64,000 nt of DNA, from the NCBI RefSeq assembly GCF_903819435.1, contig NZ_CAIJDP010000057.1, positions 186,001 to 250,000 of the forward strand, read 5' to 3'. Position numbers and translations under genes: made by a program. Source of the DNA: Flavobacterium salmonis. GTDB taxonomy: Bacteria; Bacteroidota; Bacteroidia; Flavobacteriales; Flavobacteriaceae. Positions 8,195-17,291 of this stretch are shown here, piece by piece (position 1 is the stretch's first letter; the number at the start of each line of letters is the position of its first letter). The notes under the pieces are model-generated. The model had not been told where the DNA came from and searched no databases. It saw only the letters and a program-made list of their open reading frames with translations.

Positions 8195-11068
8195 ATGAAA
8201 AAAATTATACTCACATTAGTTCTTTTACTAACAATAAGTGTCTTTGCTCAACAGCAAAATGTGACCTATACTGTAAGCCCTACTACTTTTGAAGAAACAA
8301 ATACGATTACCATAACCATAAACGGAAGCAGTATCAATGAAACGACCTGGGGCATTGCCGCAACTCACGAATTGTATTTATGGGCATGGGGTTTCGATAT
8401 TAATGACACCACTACAAAAGGAACACCAAATAACGGCTCATGGACCGCTTCAAGCGCAGCGAGTATGTTTACGTATAATGCAGGAACAGACACTTACACC
8501 AAAACTATTACTCCTGTTAACTATTACAATGCAACCGGAATTGGCAGAATCGGTTTTTTGGTCAAAGCCAAAGACGGAACCGGAGATAAAAAATCACAGG
8601 ATATTTTAGTCGAAGTAGGTACTTTTCAGGTTACACTTACTTCTCCTGCAGAAAACAGCTCAGCTATTTTAGTATCAGGGGCTAATTTTAACATTGCTGC
8701 GACAAATACCAATGGTTTTGCGAGCTATGTATTAAAATCAAACGGAAACACTATTAATACAAATGCAAGTACGGCGAGTTATTCCTTTAGCCACACTAAC
8801 ATTACAGCGAATCAGAGTTATGAATTATTGGTAACGCAGGGCGAAATAACCATTTCAAAAAAGTTTTCGGTTATTGTAAATCCTAATACGGTTTCAGAAG
8901 CTATGCCTACCGGTTTGGCTGATGGAATCAATTACAACACAGCCGATGCTACAAAAGCAACTTTAGTTCTGGATGCGCCCTTAAAAGATTTTGTTTACGT
9001 GGCCGGAAGTTTTAATAACTGGCAGCCTTCATCGATGTATGCCATGAAAAAAGACCCGACTTCAGGGAAATTTTGGCTTGAATTATCAGGGCTGGTTTCG
9101 GGAGCGAATAATACGTTTCAATATTGGGTAGGAGATGCTACACCATTGGCCAATTCTCCTTCATTAGTTAAAGTGGCAGATCCGTATTCTACTTTGGTTC
9201 TGTCTCCTTATGATGATGCTTCCATTCCTGCCGCCAATTATCCAAATATTCCTGCTTACCCATCAGGACAGCAATTTGAAGTAACCGTTTTAAAAACCGG
9301 ACAAACACCATACAACTGGCAGGTGACCAATTTTACAAAACCTGAAAAAGATAAACTGGTAGTGTATGAAGTTTTGGTTCGTGATTTTGATGCCAACAGA
9401 AATTATCAAAGCCTCATTGACCGTATAGATTATTTTAAAAACCTGAAAATAAACGCTATCGAATTAATGCCGGTAATGGAATTTGAGGGCAACGAAAGCT
9501 GGGGTTATAATACTTCTTTCCACATGGCTTTAGATAAATTCTACGGAACTTCGGATAAATTAAAAGAATTAATCGATCTATGCCATCAAAACGGAATTGC
9601 AGTTATTCTGGATGTGGCTTTAAATCACGCTTTCGGAAGAAATCCGATGGTCAGAATGTGGATGAATGATCCTGACGGAGACGGTTTCGGATCACCAACC
9701 GCAGAAAACCCTTATTTTAATACTGCTGCCAAACACAGTTACAGTGTTGGAGAAGATTTTAACCACCAGTCCATCAGAACTCAGAATTATGTAAAACGTG
9801 TTATCAAACAATGGGTTGAAGAATATAAAATTGACGGTTTACGTTGGGACTTAACCAAAGGGTTTACGCAAAATTGTACGGCTTCAGATGAAACTTGTAC
9901 AAATGCTTATCAGCAGGACAGAGTTGATGTTCTAAAATCATACGCAGATTATTCATGGAGTCTGAATCCTACACATTATACTATTTTCGAGCATTTAGGA
10001 ACTGATTTGGAAGAACAGCAATGGGCAAATTATAAAATTGCAGAATCGCCAAGCAAAGGAATCATGATGTGGGGTAATCTGAATGGTGCTTATAATGAAT
10101 TATCTATGGGATACACAGGTAATATTTCCAGAATGACAAGTTCAAGCCGAGGTTTTACTTCAAATCGTTTAATAGGTTATACCGAAAGCCATGATGAAGA
10201 GCGTCTGATGTATAAAAACATTCAATACGGGAATTCAACAAATTCAGCACACAATGTAAAATCATTAAGCACGGCTTTGTCAAGAATGTCAGCTATTGGA
10301 GCAGTTTCATTACTGGTTCCGGGACCAAAAATGATCTGGCACTTTGGCGAATTAGGCTGGGATTCTTCAATCTTCACTTGTAATAACGGAACCGTAAACG
10401 ATGCTTCGGCGACGATTTCAGGAGACTGTAAATTAGATACCAAACCTCAGCCACAATGGACAGGAAACTGGCTCGGAAATACTGCCCGAAATAAAATTTA
10501 CAACGACTGGGCCAAAATGATTACGCTCAAAACCAAAGAACCGGTATTTTCAGGAACAGCTACAATGGCAAATACAAGTTCTTTGTATCCAAACATTAAA
10601 ATTACCAATGCAGCTTTAAATTCTACTCAGCTTAAAGATGTATTGATTATAGCCAATTTTAATGTAACAACACAAAACGTTGCCACTGGTTTTTCGTATT
10701 CTGGAACCTGGTATAATTTAATGGACAATAGCACAATAAGTGTTGCCGATGTGAATGCTGTAATAAGTATTCCGGCAGGTGAATTCAGAATTTACGGAAA
10801 TAAACAAGCCAGTCTGGCTATTGAAGATTTTGAAAAAAGAAATTCAGTGAGTTTGTATCCAAATCCGGTTTCAAATTATTTTACATTGAATTCTACTGCT
10901 GTAAAAGTTGAAATTTATGCAGTCACCGGTCAATTGGTAAAAAGTTTTGTAACCAATGGAAATCCTGATTTTCAATTTGGCGTAAGCGATTTAAAACCGG
11001 GCTTATATATTGTAAAAGCACTTAATGAAAATAATGAAGTACAAGTAATGAAGTTTATTAAAAAATAA
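8195..11068 (+). CDS. Secreted GH13 alpha-amylase family enzyme with type IX secretion tail
   Basis: Extracellular starch-degrading enzyme, 957 residues. A signal peptide ends near residue 19 (SVFAQQQ). Two beta-rich E-set or starch-binding-like modules follow (about 20-145, and about 245-330 with VYVAGSFNNWQP). The GH13 barrel spans about 375-800: region I DVALNHAFG, region II IDGLRWD (nucleophile Asp near 552), region III YTIFEHLG (acid Glu near 598) and region IV TESHDEERL near 663. The last ~75 residues are a T9SS type A sorting domain (SVSLYPNPVSNYF ... KPGLYIVKA ... VMKFIKK), so it crosses the outer membrane through the Por system. It lies 79 bp after the susE-like gene. Exact specificity (amylase, pullulanase-like or branching) is not decidable here. 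Confidence 0.92.
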   Translation: MKKIILTLVLLLTISVFAQQQNVTYTVSPTTFEETNTITITINGSSINETTWGIAATHELYLWAWGFDINDTTTKGTPNNGSWTASSAASMFTYNAGTDTYTKTITPVNYYNATGIGRIGFLVKAKDGTGDKKSQDILVEVGTFQVTLTSPAENSSAILVSGANFNIAATNTNGFASYVLKSNGNTINTNASTASYSFSHTNITANQSYELLVTQGEITISKKFSVIVNPNTVSEAMPTGLADGINYNTADATKATLVLDAPLKDFVYVAGSFNNWQPSSMYAMKKDPTSGKFWLELSGLVSGANNTFQYWVGDATPLANSPSLVKVADPYSTLVLSPYDDASIPAANYPNIPAYPSGQQFEVTVLKTGQTPYNWQVTNFTKPEKDKLVVYEVLVRDFDANRNYQSLIDRIDYFKNLKINAIELMPVMEFEGNESWGYNTSFHMALDKFYGTSDKLKELIDLCHQNGIAVILDVALNHAFGRNPMVRMWMNDPDGDGFGSPTAENPYFNTAAKHSYSVGEDFNHQSIRTQNYVKRVIKQWVEEYKIDGLRWDLTKGFTQNCTASDETCTNAYQQDRVDVLKSYADYSWSLNPTHYTIFEHLGTDLEEQQWANYKIAESPSKGIMMWGNLNGAYNELSMGYTGNISRMTSSSRGFTSNRLIGYTESHDEERLMYKNIQYGNSTNSAHNVKSLSTALSRMSAIGAVSLLVPGPKMIWHFGELGWDSSIFTCNNGTVNDASATISGDCKLDTKPQPQWTGNWLGNTARNKIYNDWAKMITLKTKEPVFSGTATMANTSSLYPNIKITNAALNSTQLKDVLIIANFNVTTQNVATGFSYSGTWYNLMDNSTISVADVNAVISIPAGEFRIYGNKQASLAIEDFEKRNSVSLYPNPVSNYFTLNSTAVKVEIYAVTGQLVKSFVTNGNPDFQFGVSDLKPGLYIVKALNENNEVQVMKFIKK

Positions 11069-11090
11069 ACTTTTGGTTAGTTTAGTAATG

Positions 11091-11131
11091 CAAAAAGGCT
11101 GTCCGCGTATGGACAGCCTTTTGTTTTTTAT
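11091..11131. terminator. Terminator between convergent amylase and small membrane gene
   Basis: Stem AAAAAGGCTGTCC / GGACAGCCTTTT with loop gcgtat. It is followed by T residues on the plus strand and preceded by A residues, so it can serve both converging transcripts. Confidence 0.88.
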
Positions 11132-11143
11132 TACTCTTAGAGG

Positions 11144-11368
11144 TTAGTTTTCTTTATCATATTCTCCTGTTAAAGAAAAGTAACCAAAAACTCCAAGTCC
11201 CAAAACAATTAAGGGAGTCAGAATAAACAGGATGATAATCCCAAATACTAAATCCTCTTGCTGGTCAGATAAAAATTTTGGCAGACCAAATTCAAAAACA
11301 CAAAAATAGGCAGCAGCAATTGCTAATACGATCCACAGAATTCCCAAGGCTCTTTTTATAAAATTCAT
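11144..11368 (-). CDS. Small two-TM membrane protein, function unknown
   Basis: A 74-residue protein not assigned to a family. It has two hydrophobic segments (about residues 8-28, ALGILWIVLAIAAAYFCVFE, and about 42-66, VFGIIILFILTPLIVLGLGV) with a charged link, and a short acidic/basic tail (GEYDKEN). It lies 11 bp downstream of the MHS-type transporter gene on the same strand. It is therefore very likely co-transcribed with it, and may be a small accessory subunit. That role is inferred from position only. Confidence 0.7.
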   Translation of the reverse strand: MNFIKRALGILWIVLAIAAAYFCVFEFGLPKFLSDQQEDLVFGIIILFILTPLIVLGLGVFGYFSLTGEYDKEN

Positions 11369-11379
11369 TTTTCAGCAGA

Positions 11380-12876
11380 TTAAAGGTGAGAGTTTTTATT
11401 TTTATTATCGATATAAATCATTCCAATTACAAAACAAACAGAGGCAATTACAATAGGATACCAGAGTCCATCCAGATAAAAGTCCTGTTTTCCTGCTGCT
11501 TTTGAATGAGTCACAAAATAAGTCGAAATCGCAGGAAGCAAACCACCGAAAATTCCGTTTCCAACATGGTAAGGCAGCGACATGGATGTATATCGAATTT
11601 TAACCGGAAACATTTCAACCAAAAAGGCCGCGATTGGCCCATACACCATCGTTACAAATAATACCTGAATAAATACTAAGAAAATCAGACTCCATTCGTC
11701 ACTCGAATTAATAGTAACAGAGGTAGTAACCTGAGCGTCTTTTTTAGCAGCAAAATGCGTCTTTTTTTCAATAGAAACGGTTCCGTCAGTAAATTCTTTA
11801 TGAGTCGTGTAAACGGAATCTTTAGCAAGAGTTAGTTCAACGGTAGTTTTTGTTTTTTCTGTAATTTCTGTTTTAAGCGTAGTATCTGTTGTGGTGTACA
11901 TTGCCTTATAAATTGGTCTGTACAGGAAAATGGCCAGCAGCATTCCTCCCATCATAATATATTTACGGCCTAATTTATCACTCAGCCATCCAAATACAAT
12001 AAAAAACGGAGTACCTAATAAAAGTGCAATTCCTAATAAAGTATCAACCTGTGAAGAATCTATGTTCATTACAGTTTTCATAAAACTCATAGCGTAAAAT
12101 TGTCCGGTATACCAAACAACTCCCTGCCCCATTGTAGCTCCAAATAAAGCCAGCAATACAAATTTTAAATTGTAACGGTTTCCAAAACTTTCCTTTAACG
12201 GACTGGCACTTGTAGTTCCTTCTTTTTTTGCTTTTGCGAATTCAGGAGACTCATCCATATTTTTTCGGATGAGGTAAGAAACGCCAACCATTACTATCGA
12301 AACCCAAAACGGAACACGCCATCCCCAAGTGTCAAAATCCTCAGCAGAAAGAACCGTTTTTGTTGCCAGGATTACCATCAGTGAAATAAACAAACCAACT
12401 GTTGCTGTGGTCTGAATCCATGAGGTCCAATAGCCTCGCTGTCCCTTCGGCGCATGCTCTGCAACATATGTGGCTGCTCCACCATATTCTCCGCCTAATG
12501 CAAGTCCTTGTAACAAGCGTAAAATAAGTACCAATAAAGGTGCAAAAAATCCAATAGTTTCATAACTCGGAATACAGCCTATCAAAAAAGTAGAACCACC
12601 CATTAATAACAAGGTTGCCATAAAAGTATATTTACGACCAATAATATCTCCCAGTCTTCCAAAAAATAAAGCACCAAAAGGACGAACTACAAATCCTGCG
12701 GCAAAAGTCGCCAATGTCGATAAAAATGCTGCTGTAGGGTTGTCGCTGGGAAAAAACTTTGTTGAAATTACAACGGCTAAACTTCCAAAAATATAGAAAT
12801 CATACCATTCAATCATGGTTCCCATTGAAGAAGCTGAAATCACTTTCCAAATGCCCTTTGTAGATGTATTACTCAT
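11380..12876 (-). CDS. MFS transporter, metabolite:H+ symporter (MHS/ProP-like) family
   Basis: Inner-membrane symporter of the family that includes proline/betaine, citrate and alpha-ketoglutarate permeases; the substrate is unknown. The ATG at 12874-12876 (MSNTSTKGIWKVI) is preferred over an upstream TTG at 12885; this gives 498 residues. MHS markers: SMGTMIEWYDFYIFG at the first TM, GRLGDIIGRKYTF in the TM2-3 loop, and LLQGLALGGEYGGAATYVAE with the RG motif after it (GQRGYWTSW). Unusual: about 75 hydrophilic residues rich in Thr/Lys (TTDTTLKTEITEKTKTT onward) are inserted between two TM helices in the C-terminal half. Followed closely by a small membrane protein gene. Confidence 0.9.
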   Translation of the reverse strand: MSNTSTKGIWKVISASSMGTMIEWYDFYIFGSLAVVISTKFFPSDNPTAAFLSTLATFAAGFVVRPFGALFFGRLGDIIGRKYTFMATLLLMGGSTFLIGCIPSYETIGFFAPLLVLILRLLQGLALGGEYGGAATYVAEHAPKGQRGYWTSWIQTTATVGLFISLMVILATKTVLSAEDFDTWGWRVPFWVSIVMVGVSYLIRKNMDESPEFAKAKKEGTTSASPLKESFGNRYNLKFVLLALFGATMGQGVVWYTGQFYAMSFMKTVMNIDSSQVDTLLGIALLLGTPFFIVFGWLSDKLGRKYIMMGGMLLAIFLYRPIYKAMYTTTDTTLKTEITEKTKTTVELTLAKDSVYTTHKEFTDGTVSIEKKTHFAAKKDAQVTTSVTINSSDEWSLIFLVFIQVLFVTMVYGPIAAFLVEMFPVKIRYTSMSLPYHVGNGIFGGLLPAISTYFVTHSKAAGKQDFYLDGLWYPIVIASVCFVIGMIYIDNKNKNSHL

Positions 12877-13189
12877 AAAATGCAAATAATGTAATTGATA
12901 ATAAATAATTAATTAAAATATTTTTTTACGAATATAAAAGATATTTATTTATTTGACTGATACTTTTTTAACAAAAGCAGATTAATTGTGTATTTTACAT
13001 TTTTAAGCAATGAGAAAGCTGTGGTAAATGAAAAGAAAATGTTGACAGCAAATGACGCAAAGAACATTAAAGGTTCACAAAAGTTGTAATAAGCATTATA
13101 AACCTTTAATGCGCTGTGCGGTTTTAGAATTAATCAGAGGGCAAGAAACATGGAATTTTTTCTTACTCTGTATGTTTAATTACCTTATT
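12877..13189. other. Non-coding spacer (313 bp) with one inverted repeat
   Basis: No credible gene. An 11-bp perfect inverted repeat, CATTAAAGGTT at 13065-13075 and its complement at 13101-13111, encloses a 25-nt loop. It lies downstream of the ECF operon's last gene and may act as a weak terminator or repeat remnant. The first ~80 bp are very AT-rich and presumably contain the promoter of the transporter gene. Confidence 0.5.
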
Positions 13190-13759
13190 TTAGGAGATAT
13201 TTTTTAAAAAACTTAAAAGCCCTATCTCTTTTTTAATCATTTTAATCAAAAGCAATCCGAAAAGCAGCAAAAAACCAAACCCACTCACTAGTATGTAAAG
13301 ATAAAACCCATTTGAAAAACTTTCTTTAAAAACAGGTAAGAGGAGCGTAAAACCTGCAATATATATCAGATAAACTACCGGTGTAAAAACGTAATGAATT
13401 TTTTTTCTCCATTGATAAAAATGTTGTGCCAGCTTACTGTATTCAATCAAAGAAACATCTGATTTCAGGTTCTTTAATTTTTCCATACTAACCCACTCTA
13501 AAACAATACGAAATATAAGCATCGTAATCATAATGCTTAATCCTAAACTAAATAACGTTTGTTTATAAGCACCTGCCCAAACATAATAAAAGATTAATAT
13601 CACAGCGGTTACGCTTAAAATTACTCTGGTCCAAAAATGATTGCGTTTAATTTTTTTGGTATATTCCTCTGCTTTTTTAACAATATCAGCGACCACTGGT
13701 TTTGAATCTGGATCGATTTGCTGGTTCCAAATAGTTTGTAAGTCTTCAAATGTTTTCAT
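13190..13759 (-). CDS. Membrane protein co-translated with an ECF sigma factor (possible regulator)
   Basis: 189 residues with a cytoplasmic N-terminus (MKTFEDLQTIWNQQIDPDSK) and four hydrophobic stretches: two in residues 41-87 and two in about 122-182. It begins inside the last codons of the sigma factor gene (14-bp overlap), a sign of translational coupling. Genes placed like this usually encode the anti-sigma factor. No zinc anti-sigma motif (HxxxCxxC) or FecR-type domain is visible, so it would be an atypical one, or a target membrane protein. Function is inferred from context only. Confidence 0.75.
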   Translation of the reverse strand: MKTFEDLQTIWNQQIDPDSKPVVADIVKKAEEYTKKIKRNHFWTRVILSVTAVILIFYYVWAGAYKQTLFSLGLSIMITMLIFRIVLEWVSMEKLKNLKSDVSLIEYSKLAQHFYQWRKKIHYVFTPVVYLIYIAGFTLLLPVFKESFSNGFYLYILVSGFGFLLLFGLLLIKMIKKEIGLLSFLKNIS

Positions 13760-14240
13760 TTTGTACGCATTGAGTTAAACTTTTTTTAATTCGATGAATT
13801 CTAACGCGAAGAGCTTCCTCGGTTATACCAATTACTTCTGCTATTTCAGAATATTCTACGCTATCTAAAGTCATTAGAATTATCATTTTATTTATTTCTT
13901 CAAGTTTTTGTATGCACTGATACATTTGTTGAAGTTGTTCTTCTTTTTCATCCGAATACGATTCTGAAACAACCTGAGGCTGAATGTGAGTCCTTATTTC
14001 TTTTTTAGAAGATGATTTTCGCAAGTAAAGGAGACAGGTATTTACAGTGATTCTGTAAATCCATGTACTAACACTTGATTCATTACGGAAAGTGTCTAAT
14101 TTCTCCCATATCTTAATGAAGATTTCCTGAGTCGCATCCGAAGCCAATGCTACATCTCCACAAAAATAACCTTTACATAAACGAAACACCTTAGGATAAT
14201 GGCTGTTGTATATGTTGTTAAATTGTTCTTTGATACTCAC
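13746..14240 (-). CDS. ECF RNA polymerase sigma factor (sigma-70 family)
   Basis: 164 residues, normal for ECF sigma factors. Region 2 lies at about residues 10-75 (YPKVFRLCKGYFCGDVALAS, then DATQEIFIKIWEKL and STWIYRITVNTCL). Region 4 is at about 105-160 (MIILMTLDSVEYSEIAEVIG, then ITEEALRVRIHRIKKSL). The start is GTG at 14238-14240, one base after the TAA of the upstream hydrolase gene, so the two are tightly coupled. The next gene overlaps its 3' end by 14 bp. Target promoters are unknown; the hydrolase-sigma-membrane protein order suggests an envelope or signal-response unit. Confidence 0.92.
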   Translation of the reverse strand: MSIKEQFNNIYNSHYPKVFRLCKGYFCGDVALASDATQEIFIKIWEKLDTFRNESSVSTWIYRITVNTCLLYLRKSSSKKEIRTHIQPQVVSESYSDEKEEQLQQMYQCIQKLEEINKMIILMTLDSVEYSEIAEVIGITEEALRVRIHRIKKSLTQCVQNENI

Positions 14241-14241
14241 C

Positions 14242-15078
14242 TTATTTTATTTCTGATTTTACTTTTTCCATAAACCACTCCGGCTGATCATACATTACAA
14301 AATGAGCCGCTTTTTCTGCGTAATAAATTTTAGCAGACGGTAAATTTTCGTATTGACTGTTATATGTATTTTGTACGGTATTAATATCTGGATTTGTCGC
14401 TGCGAGAATCACTACCGGAATTTTAATTTTAGCAATTTCTTTTCGTAAATCTAAATTAAGCATGTCAATATAACCATAAACATAGGTTTTTCTATCCGCA
14501 GTTTTCATCCATTCTGCAATTGTTTTTTGCTTTTCTTTATTAAAGCACATGTAAGAAACCGACTGGGTATTCATAGCATTGAACGCATTTGTATCCATAG
14601 CAAGCATCATCTTGCTCTGCGGATTGTCATAAGGAATAATATCTCCTTTGTAATTAGGAATCATTAAAGCTGCATTTGCAGGTAATGCATCAACAATAAT
14701 TGCTTTTTTGAACAGATTTGTTTCCTGAGACGCTAACCACAAACTCAAAGTTCCTCCCAAACTATGACCAATTAATATGGCTTTCTTTAATTTTTTAGTT
14801 TTTACATAAGCAATAACCTGATCCTTTATAGTAGACAACCAAGGGCCTTCAATCGGAGGAACATTCCCAAATCCTGCAAAAGTAAAAACGTGGCATTCGT
14901 AGTTTTTAGACAATTCGGCTACCGCTTCATTCCATACTTCTCCTGTACAGCCAAAGCCAGGGAATAATAAAACAGGATTACCTTTTCCTTTCACCTCTAA
15001 CTTAAAGGCAGTTTGAGAAAAAACAGGTCTTGAAACGATAAGCATAAATACGATAATTAAGATTGATTTTGTTTTCAT
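14242..15078 (-). CDS. Secreted alpha/beta-hydrolase
   Basis: 278 residues with signal peptide MKTKSILIIVFMLIVSRPVFSQ, so it acts in the periplasm or is exported. Alpha/beta-hydrolase marks: oxyanion strand VLLFPGFGCTGEVW (about 35-48), nucleophile elbow LIGHSLGG near residue 100, an acid in VILAATNPD near 230 and a His in EKAAHFVMYDQPEW near 257. The substrate is unknown; this is the general family of esterases and peptidases. It is the first gene of a tight operon with the ECF sigma factor and the membrane protein. Confidence 0.88.
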   Translation of the reverse strand: MKTKSILIIVFMLIVSRPVFSQTAFKLEVKGKGNPVLLFPGFGCTGEVWNEAVAELSKNYECHVFTFAGFGNVPPIEGPWLSTIKDQVIAYVKTKKLKKAILIGHSLGGTLSLWLASQETNLFKKAIIVDALPANAALMIPNYKGDIIPYDNPQSKMMLAMDTNAFNAMNTQSVSYMCFNKEKQKTIAEWMKTADRKTYVYGYIDMLNLDLRKEIAKIKIPVVILAATNPDINTVQNTYNSQYENLPSAKIYYAEKAAHFVMYDQPEWFMEKVKSEIK

Positions 15079-15234
15079 GATGTTTGTTTTTAAAAAAATT
15101 TACCTTTTGATGCAGCACTATATTATTTGTTACATCAAAAAATCTACTTTTTTTAAAAAAAACTTTCAATACCTGATTTTAGTGGCTATACGAATAATAA
15201 AAATTTATTCAGATTATAATTTTTGCCTCATTTC

Positions 15235-15501
15235 TTAACAAATTTTACGACTTATAATTGGCTTCTCTAATTTTAAATCCAAATAGGGATCTAAAGCTTC
15301 GGCTAATTTATTCATGCAATAAAAACTGTTTTGAAGATTGTTAATTTCAGCTTGCAAGGTTTCGAATTCTCTCAATACACTTAAAGCCAATATATAATTT
15401 ACTTGCCGTATTACCTTAGCCATGTCTCCGGGATTAATGTTATTTTTGAAAAAATCGATTAGTCTGATTTCTGTTTCTTCTGAAAGATTATTTATACTCA
15501 T
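15235..15501 (-). CDS. Small helical protein, function unknown
   Basis: 88 residues starting at an ATG (15499-15501): MSINNLSEETEIRLIDFFKN. No signal peptide or membrane segment. The heptad-like stretch LREFETLQAEINNLQNSF suggests a helical, perhaps dimeric, protein. It is not recognised as a known family. It stands alone between the hydrolase operon and the broken YcxB-like gene. Coding seems likely from length and composition, but there is no independent support. Confidence 0.55.
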   Translation of the reverse strand: MSINNLSEETEIRLIDFFKNNINPGDMAKVIRQVNYILALSVLREFETLQAEINNLQNSFYCMNKLAEALDPYLDLKLEKPIISRKIC

Positions 15502-15613
15502 AATTTTAGAATTTAAATATTGTAAAAATCATCAGAACTTTATTTAATTTGAACTCATTTTGTGGTCAAGCCTTATTATTTTTTTAATTTTATAGCAAAT
15601 CCAAAAGCTACAA

Positions 15614-16087
15614 ATGATTAAAACCAAAAAATAGCAACTCACAAAAAACGAATACTTTTTATTTCTTATCAAACTTGTATTAAAAAGACGATGGTGGCTA
15701 TATGCTTTTATATTATTTCTTGCTGTGGCACTTCTTTTTAGGGATAATAAAGACACATCAGATAATTTCATAATCGTATTTGGTTTTGCCTATCCGCTAA
15801 TTACATTATTTCAATTTTGGAGATTTGCAAATTCAAAGGAAAACAAGATTATTTTTAACGAAAGACAACATGAAATCTTTCCTGATAAAATTGTTTCTCA
15901 TATGGGAGAAATATCTGAGAGTACAATTGATATAAACAACTTTATAAAAGTTTTTGAATTAAAAGATCTTTATCTTTTATATCTATCAAAAGGTCAGACA
16001 TTATTTTTTCCAAAACGAATTTTTGAAACTCCAGAAGATGAAAATTGGTTTAGAAATGAAGTGTTTTTGAAGATCAAAAACAGATGA
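15614..16087 (+). pseudogene. YcxB-like membrane protein gene interrupted by TAG at codon 7
   Basis: From ATG 15614-15616 the frame reads MIKTKK, then TAG at 15632-15634, then QLTKNEYFLFLIKLVLKRRW in the same frame and on to a stop at 16087. Read through, it would be a ~157-residue protein with two TM helices (about residues 30-48 and 55-75) and a C-terminal cytosolic domain ending KRIFETPEDENWFRNEVFLK, as in YcxB-like proteins. The downstream frame is intact over 150 codons, so decay is recent, or the stop is a sequencing error. Otherwise translation restarts from an internal codon such as GTG 15725, which would delete the first TM helix. Confidence 0.65.
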
Positions 16088-16185
16088 AATTTTGGCAGAA
16101 GTTTTTTTCTTTCAAATATAAAAAATTCTCCAGCTATTGATGGAGTTATATTATTCTTTAAAATGAAGAAATTCATCTAGTTTGT

Positions 16186-16272
16186 TCATTTCGAAGAACG
16201 AGAAATGACAAGTTTGTGGTTAAAGAATTGCGAAAAAAAACCTTTGGCAAAGTTTTAAACTTTGATAAAGGT
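16186..16272. repeat. Two small intergenic hairpins
   Basis: The first is TCATTTC / GAAATGA around 16186-16208. The second is a longer stem-loop at 16240-16272 (ACCTTT..CAAAGTTT-ta-AAACTTTG..AAAGGT). They lie between the convergent YcxB-like remnant and the HAD gene. The second can form a terminator-like structure for either strand. Confidence 0.55.
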
Positions 16273-16314
16273 CTCTCATATCGTTTGGAATTTGGTACTT
16301 TAAAAAATTGGAAT

Positions 16315-16974
16315 TTATTTCTCCAACAATTCTAAAATCTTATCCACATTCACTTCACTATAATCATTAATATAAAAATCACATACTGGAAGCTGTTCTT
16401 TTGTATGCGTACTCAAAACGCCCACAACTTTCATTCCGGCATTTAATCCTGCTGTAACACCCGAAAACGAATCTTCGAAAACCACACAATCAGACGGAGA
16501 AACGCCTACACGCTCTGCCGATTTCAGATAAACCTCAGGATTTGGTTTATGAAACGTAACATCTTCGCTTGACATCATCGAATCCATTTTTTTATCAAGT
16601 TCCAGGAAATTGGCAATCAAATCTAAATTGGCCCGAGGTGCAGAGGTTGCAACTGCTGTTTTAAATCCGCGGGATTTTAGTTCGCTTAAAAATTCAAAAT
16701 AATGCGGAATCGTTTCTACTTTATCTTTATAAATCTCACGAAACATCGCTTCTTTTTCATATTCCAGTTTAGCCAATTCTTCTCCCGTAATTGGACGTTT
16801 GAAGAAATGTGTCATGATATATCCGTTATGTTTCCCGTACATATGTTCTTCAAATTCTTCATTGGTATACGGAATTTTATATTTATCAAAAAAGGTTTCA
16901 AAAGCGACGACATGATGTGGATTGGTGTGACAAATTACCCCGTCCATATCAAAAATTACACATTGCTGGCTCAT
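16315..16974 (-). CDS. HAD-superfamily phosphatase/phosphoglucomutase-like hydrolase
   Basis: 219 residues with all HAD motifs: I, FDMDGVICHTNP (nucleophile Asp near residue 9); a cap domain at about 15-85; II, VATSAP near 110; III, the Lys in HKPNPEVYLKSAERVG; IV, VVFEDSFSGVTAGLNAGMKV. The pattern is that of the beta-phosphoglucomutase/DOG-phosphatase subfamily, which acts on small sugar phosphates. The start is ATG at 16972-16974. It stands alone, and nothing ties it to the maltose locus 5 kb away, although beta-phosphoglucomutases often serve such loci. The substrate is unresolved. Confidence 0.9.
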   Translation of the reverse strand: MSQQCVIFDMDGVICHTNPHHVVAFETFFDKYKIPYTNEEFEEHMYGKHNGYIMTHFFKRPITGEELAKLEYEKEAMFREIYKDKVETIPHYFEFLSELKSRGFKTAVATSAPRANLDLIANFLELDKKMDSMMSSEDVTFHKPNPEVYLKSAERVGVSPSDCVVFEDSFSGVTAGLNAGMKVVGVLSTHTKEQLPVCDFYINDYSEVNVDKILELLEK

Positions 16975-17250
16975 ATATTTATTATGTTTTTTTTTAACGA
17001 TTGCAAGATAGCGGTTTTTCCCCGGAGATTCACAGAGGTTTTTCGCAGAGATTCGCTAAGTTTTTTTGAATCATGCAAAGTTGCACAGTTTTTTCACGCA
17101 GATTTAAAAAAGATTTAAATAGATCAAAACAGATTATTTATTTCTAAAATTTTAAAAAGCAAATCTGCTAAAATCCGCAGAATCTGCGTGAAAATATTTT
17201 TATCTACTTACAGGATTTAGAAAAAACGACATCCCGGAATCAAACTAAAA
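16975..17250. repeat. Spacer with a 'CACGCAGATT' inverted-repeat element
   Basis: The main object is a 14-bp inverted repeat, TTTTCACGCAGATT at 17091-17104 and its complement at 17181-17194, enclosing about 76 bp that contain several further copies of an AATCTG-like word. Related words occur around 57.97-58.13 kb, so this is a dispersed intergenic repeat type. The part at 16990-17090 is a degenerate repeat of GCAGAGATTCGC-like words. No gene is seen. Confidence 0.6.
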
Positions 17251-17283
17251 ACAAAAAAGCCTTTCAGTTAAGAAAGGCTTCTT
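17251..17283 (-). terminator. Terminator of the downstream tRNA-Asp gene
   Basis: 9-bp stem AAGCCTTTC / GAAAGGCTT (17257-17265 and 17272-17280). On the minus strand it is followed by a run of T. It is nearly identical to the hairpin after the other tRNA-Asp copy. Confidence 0.9.
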
Positions 17284-17291
17284 TTTAAAAG

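Noticed and set aside
15544..15771. 75-codon minus-strand reading frame
   Set aside because: It is antisense to the YcxB-like remnant, which shows far better protein features.
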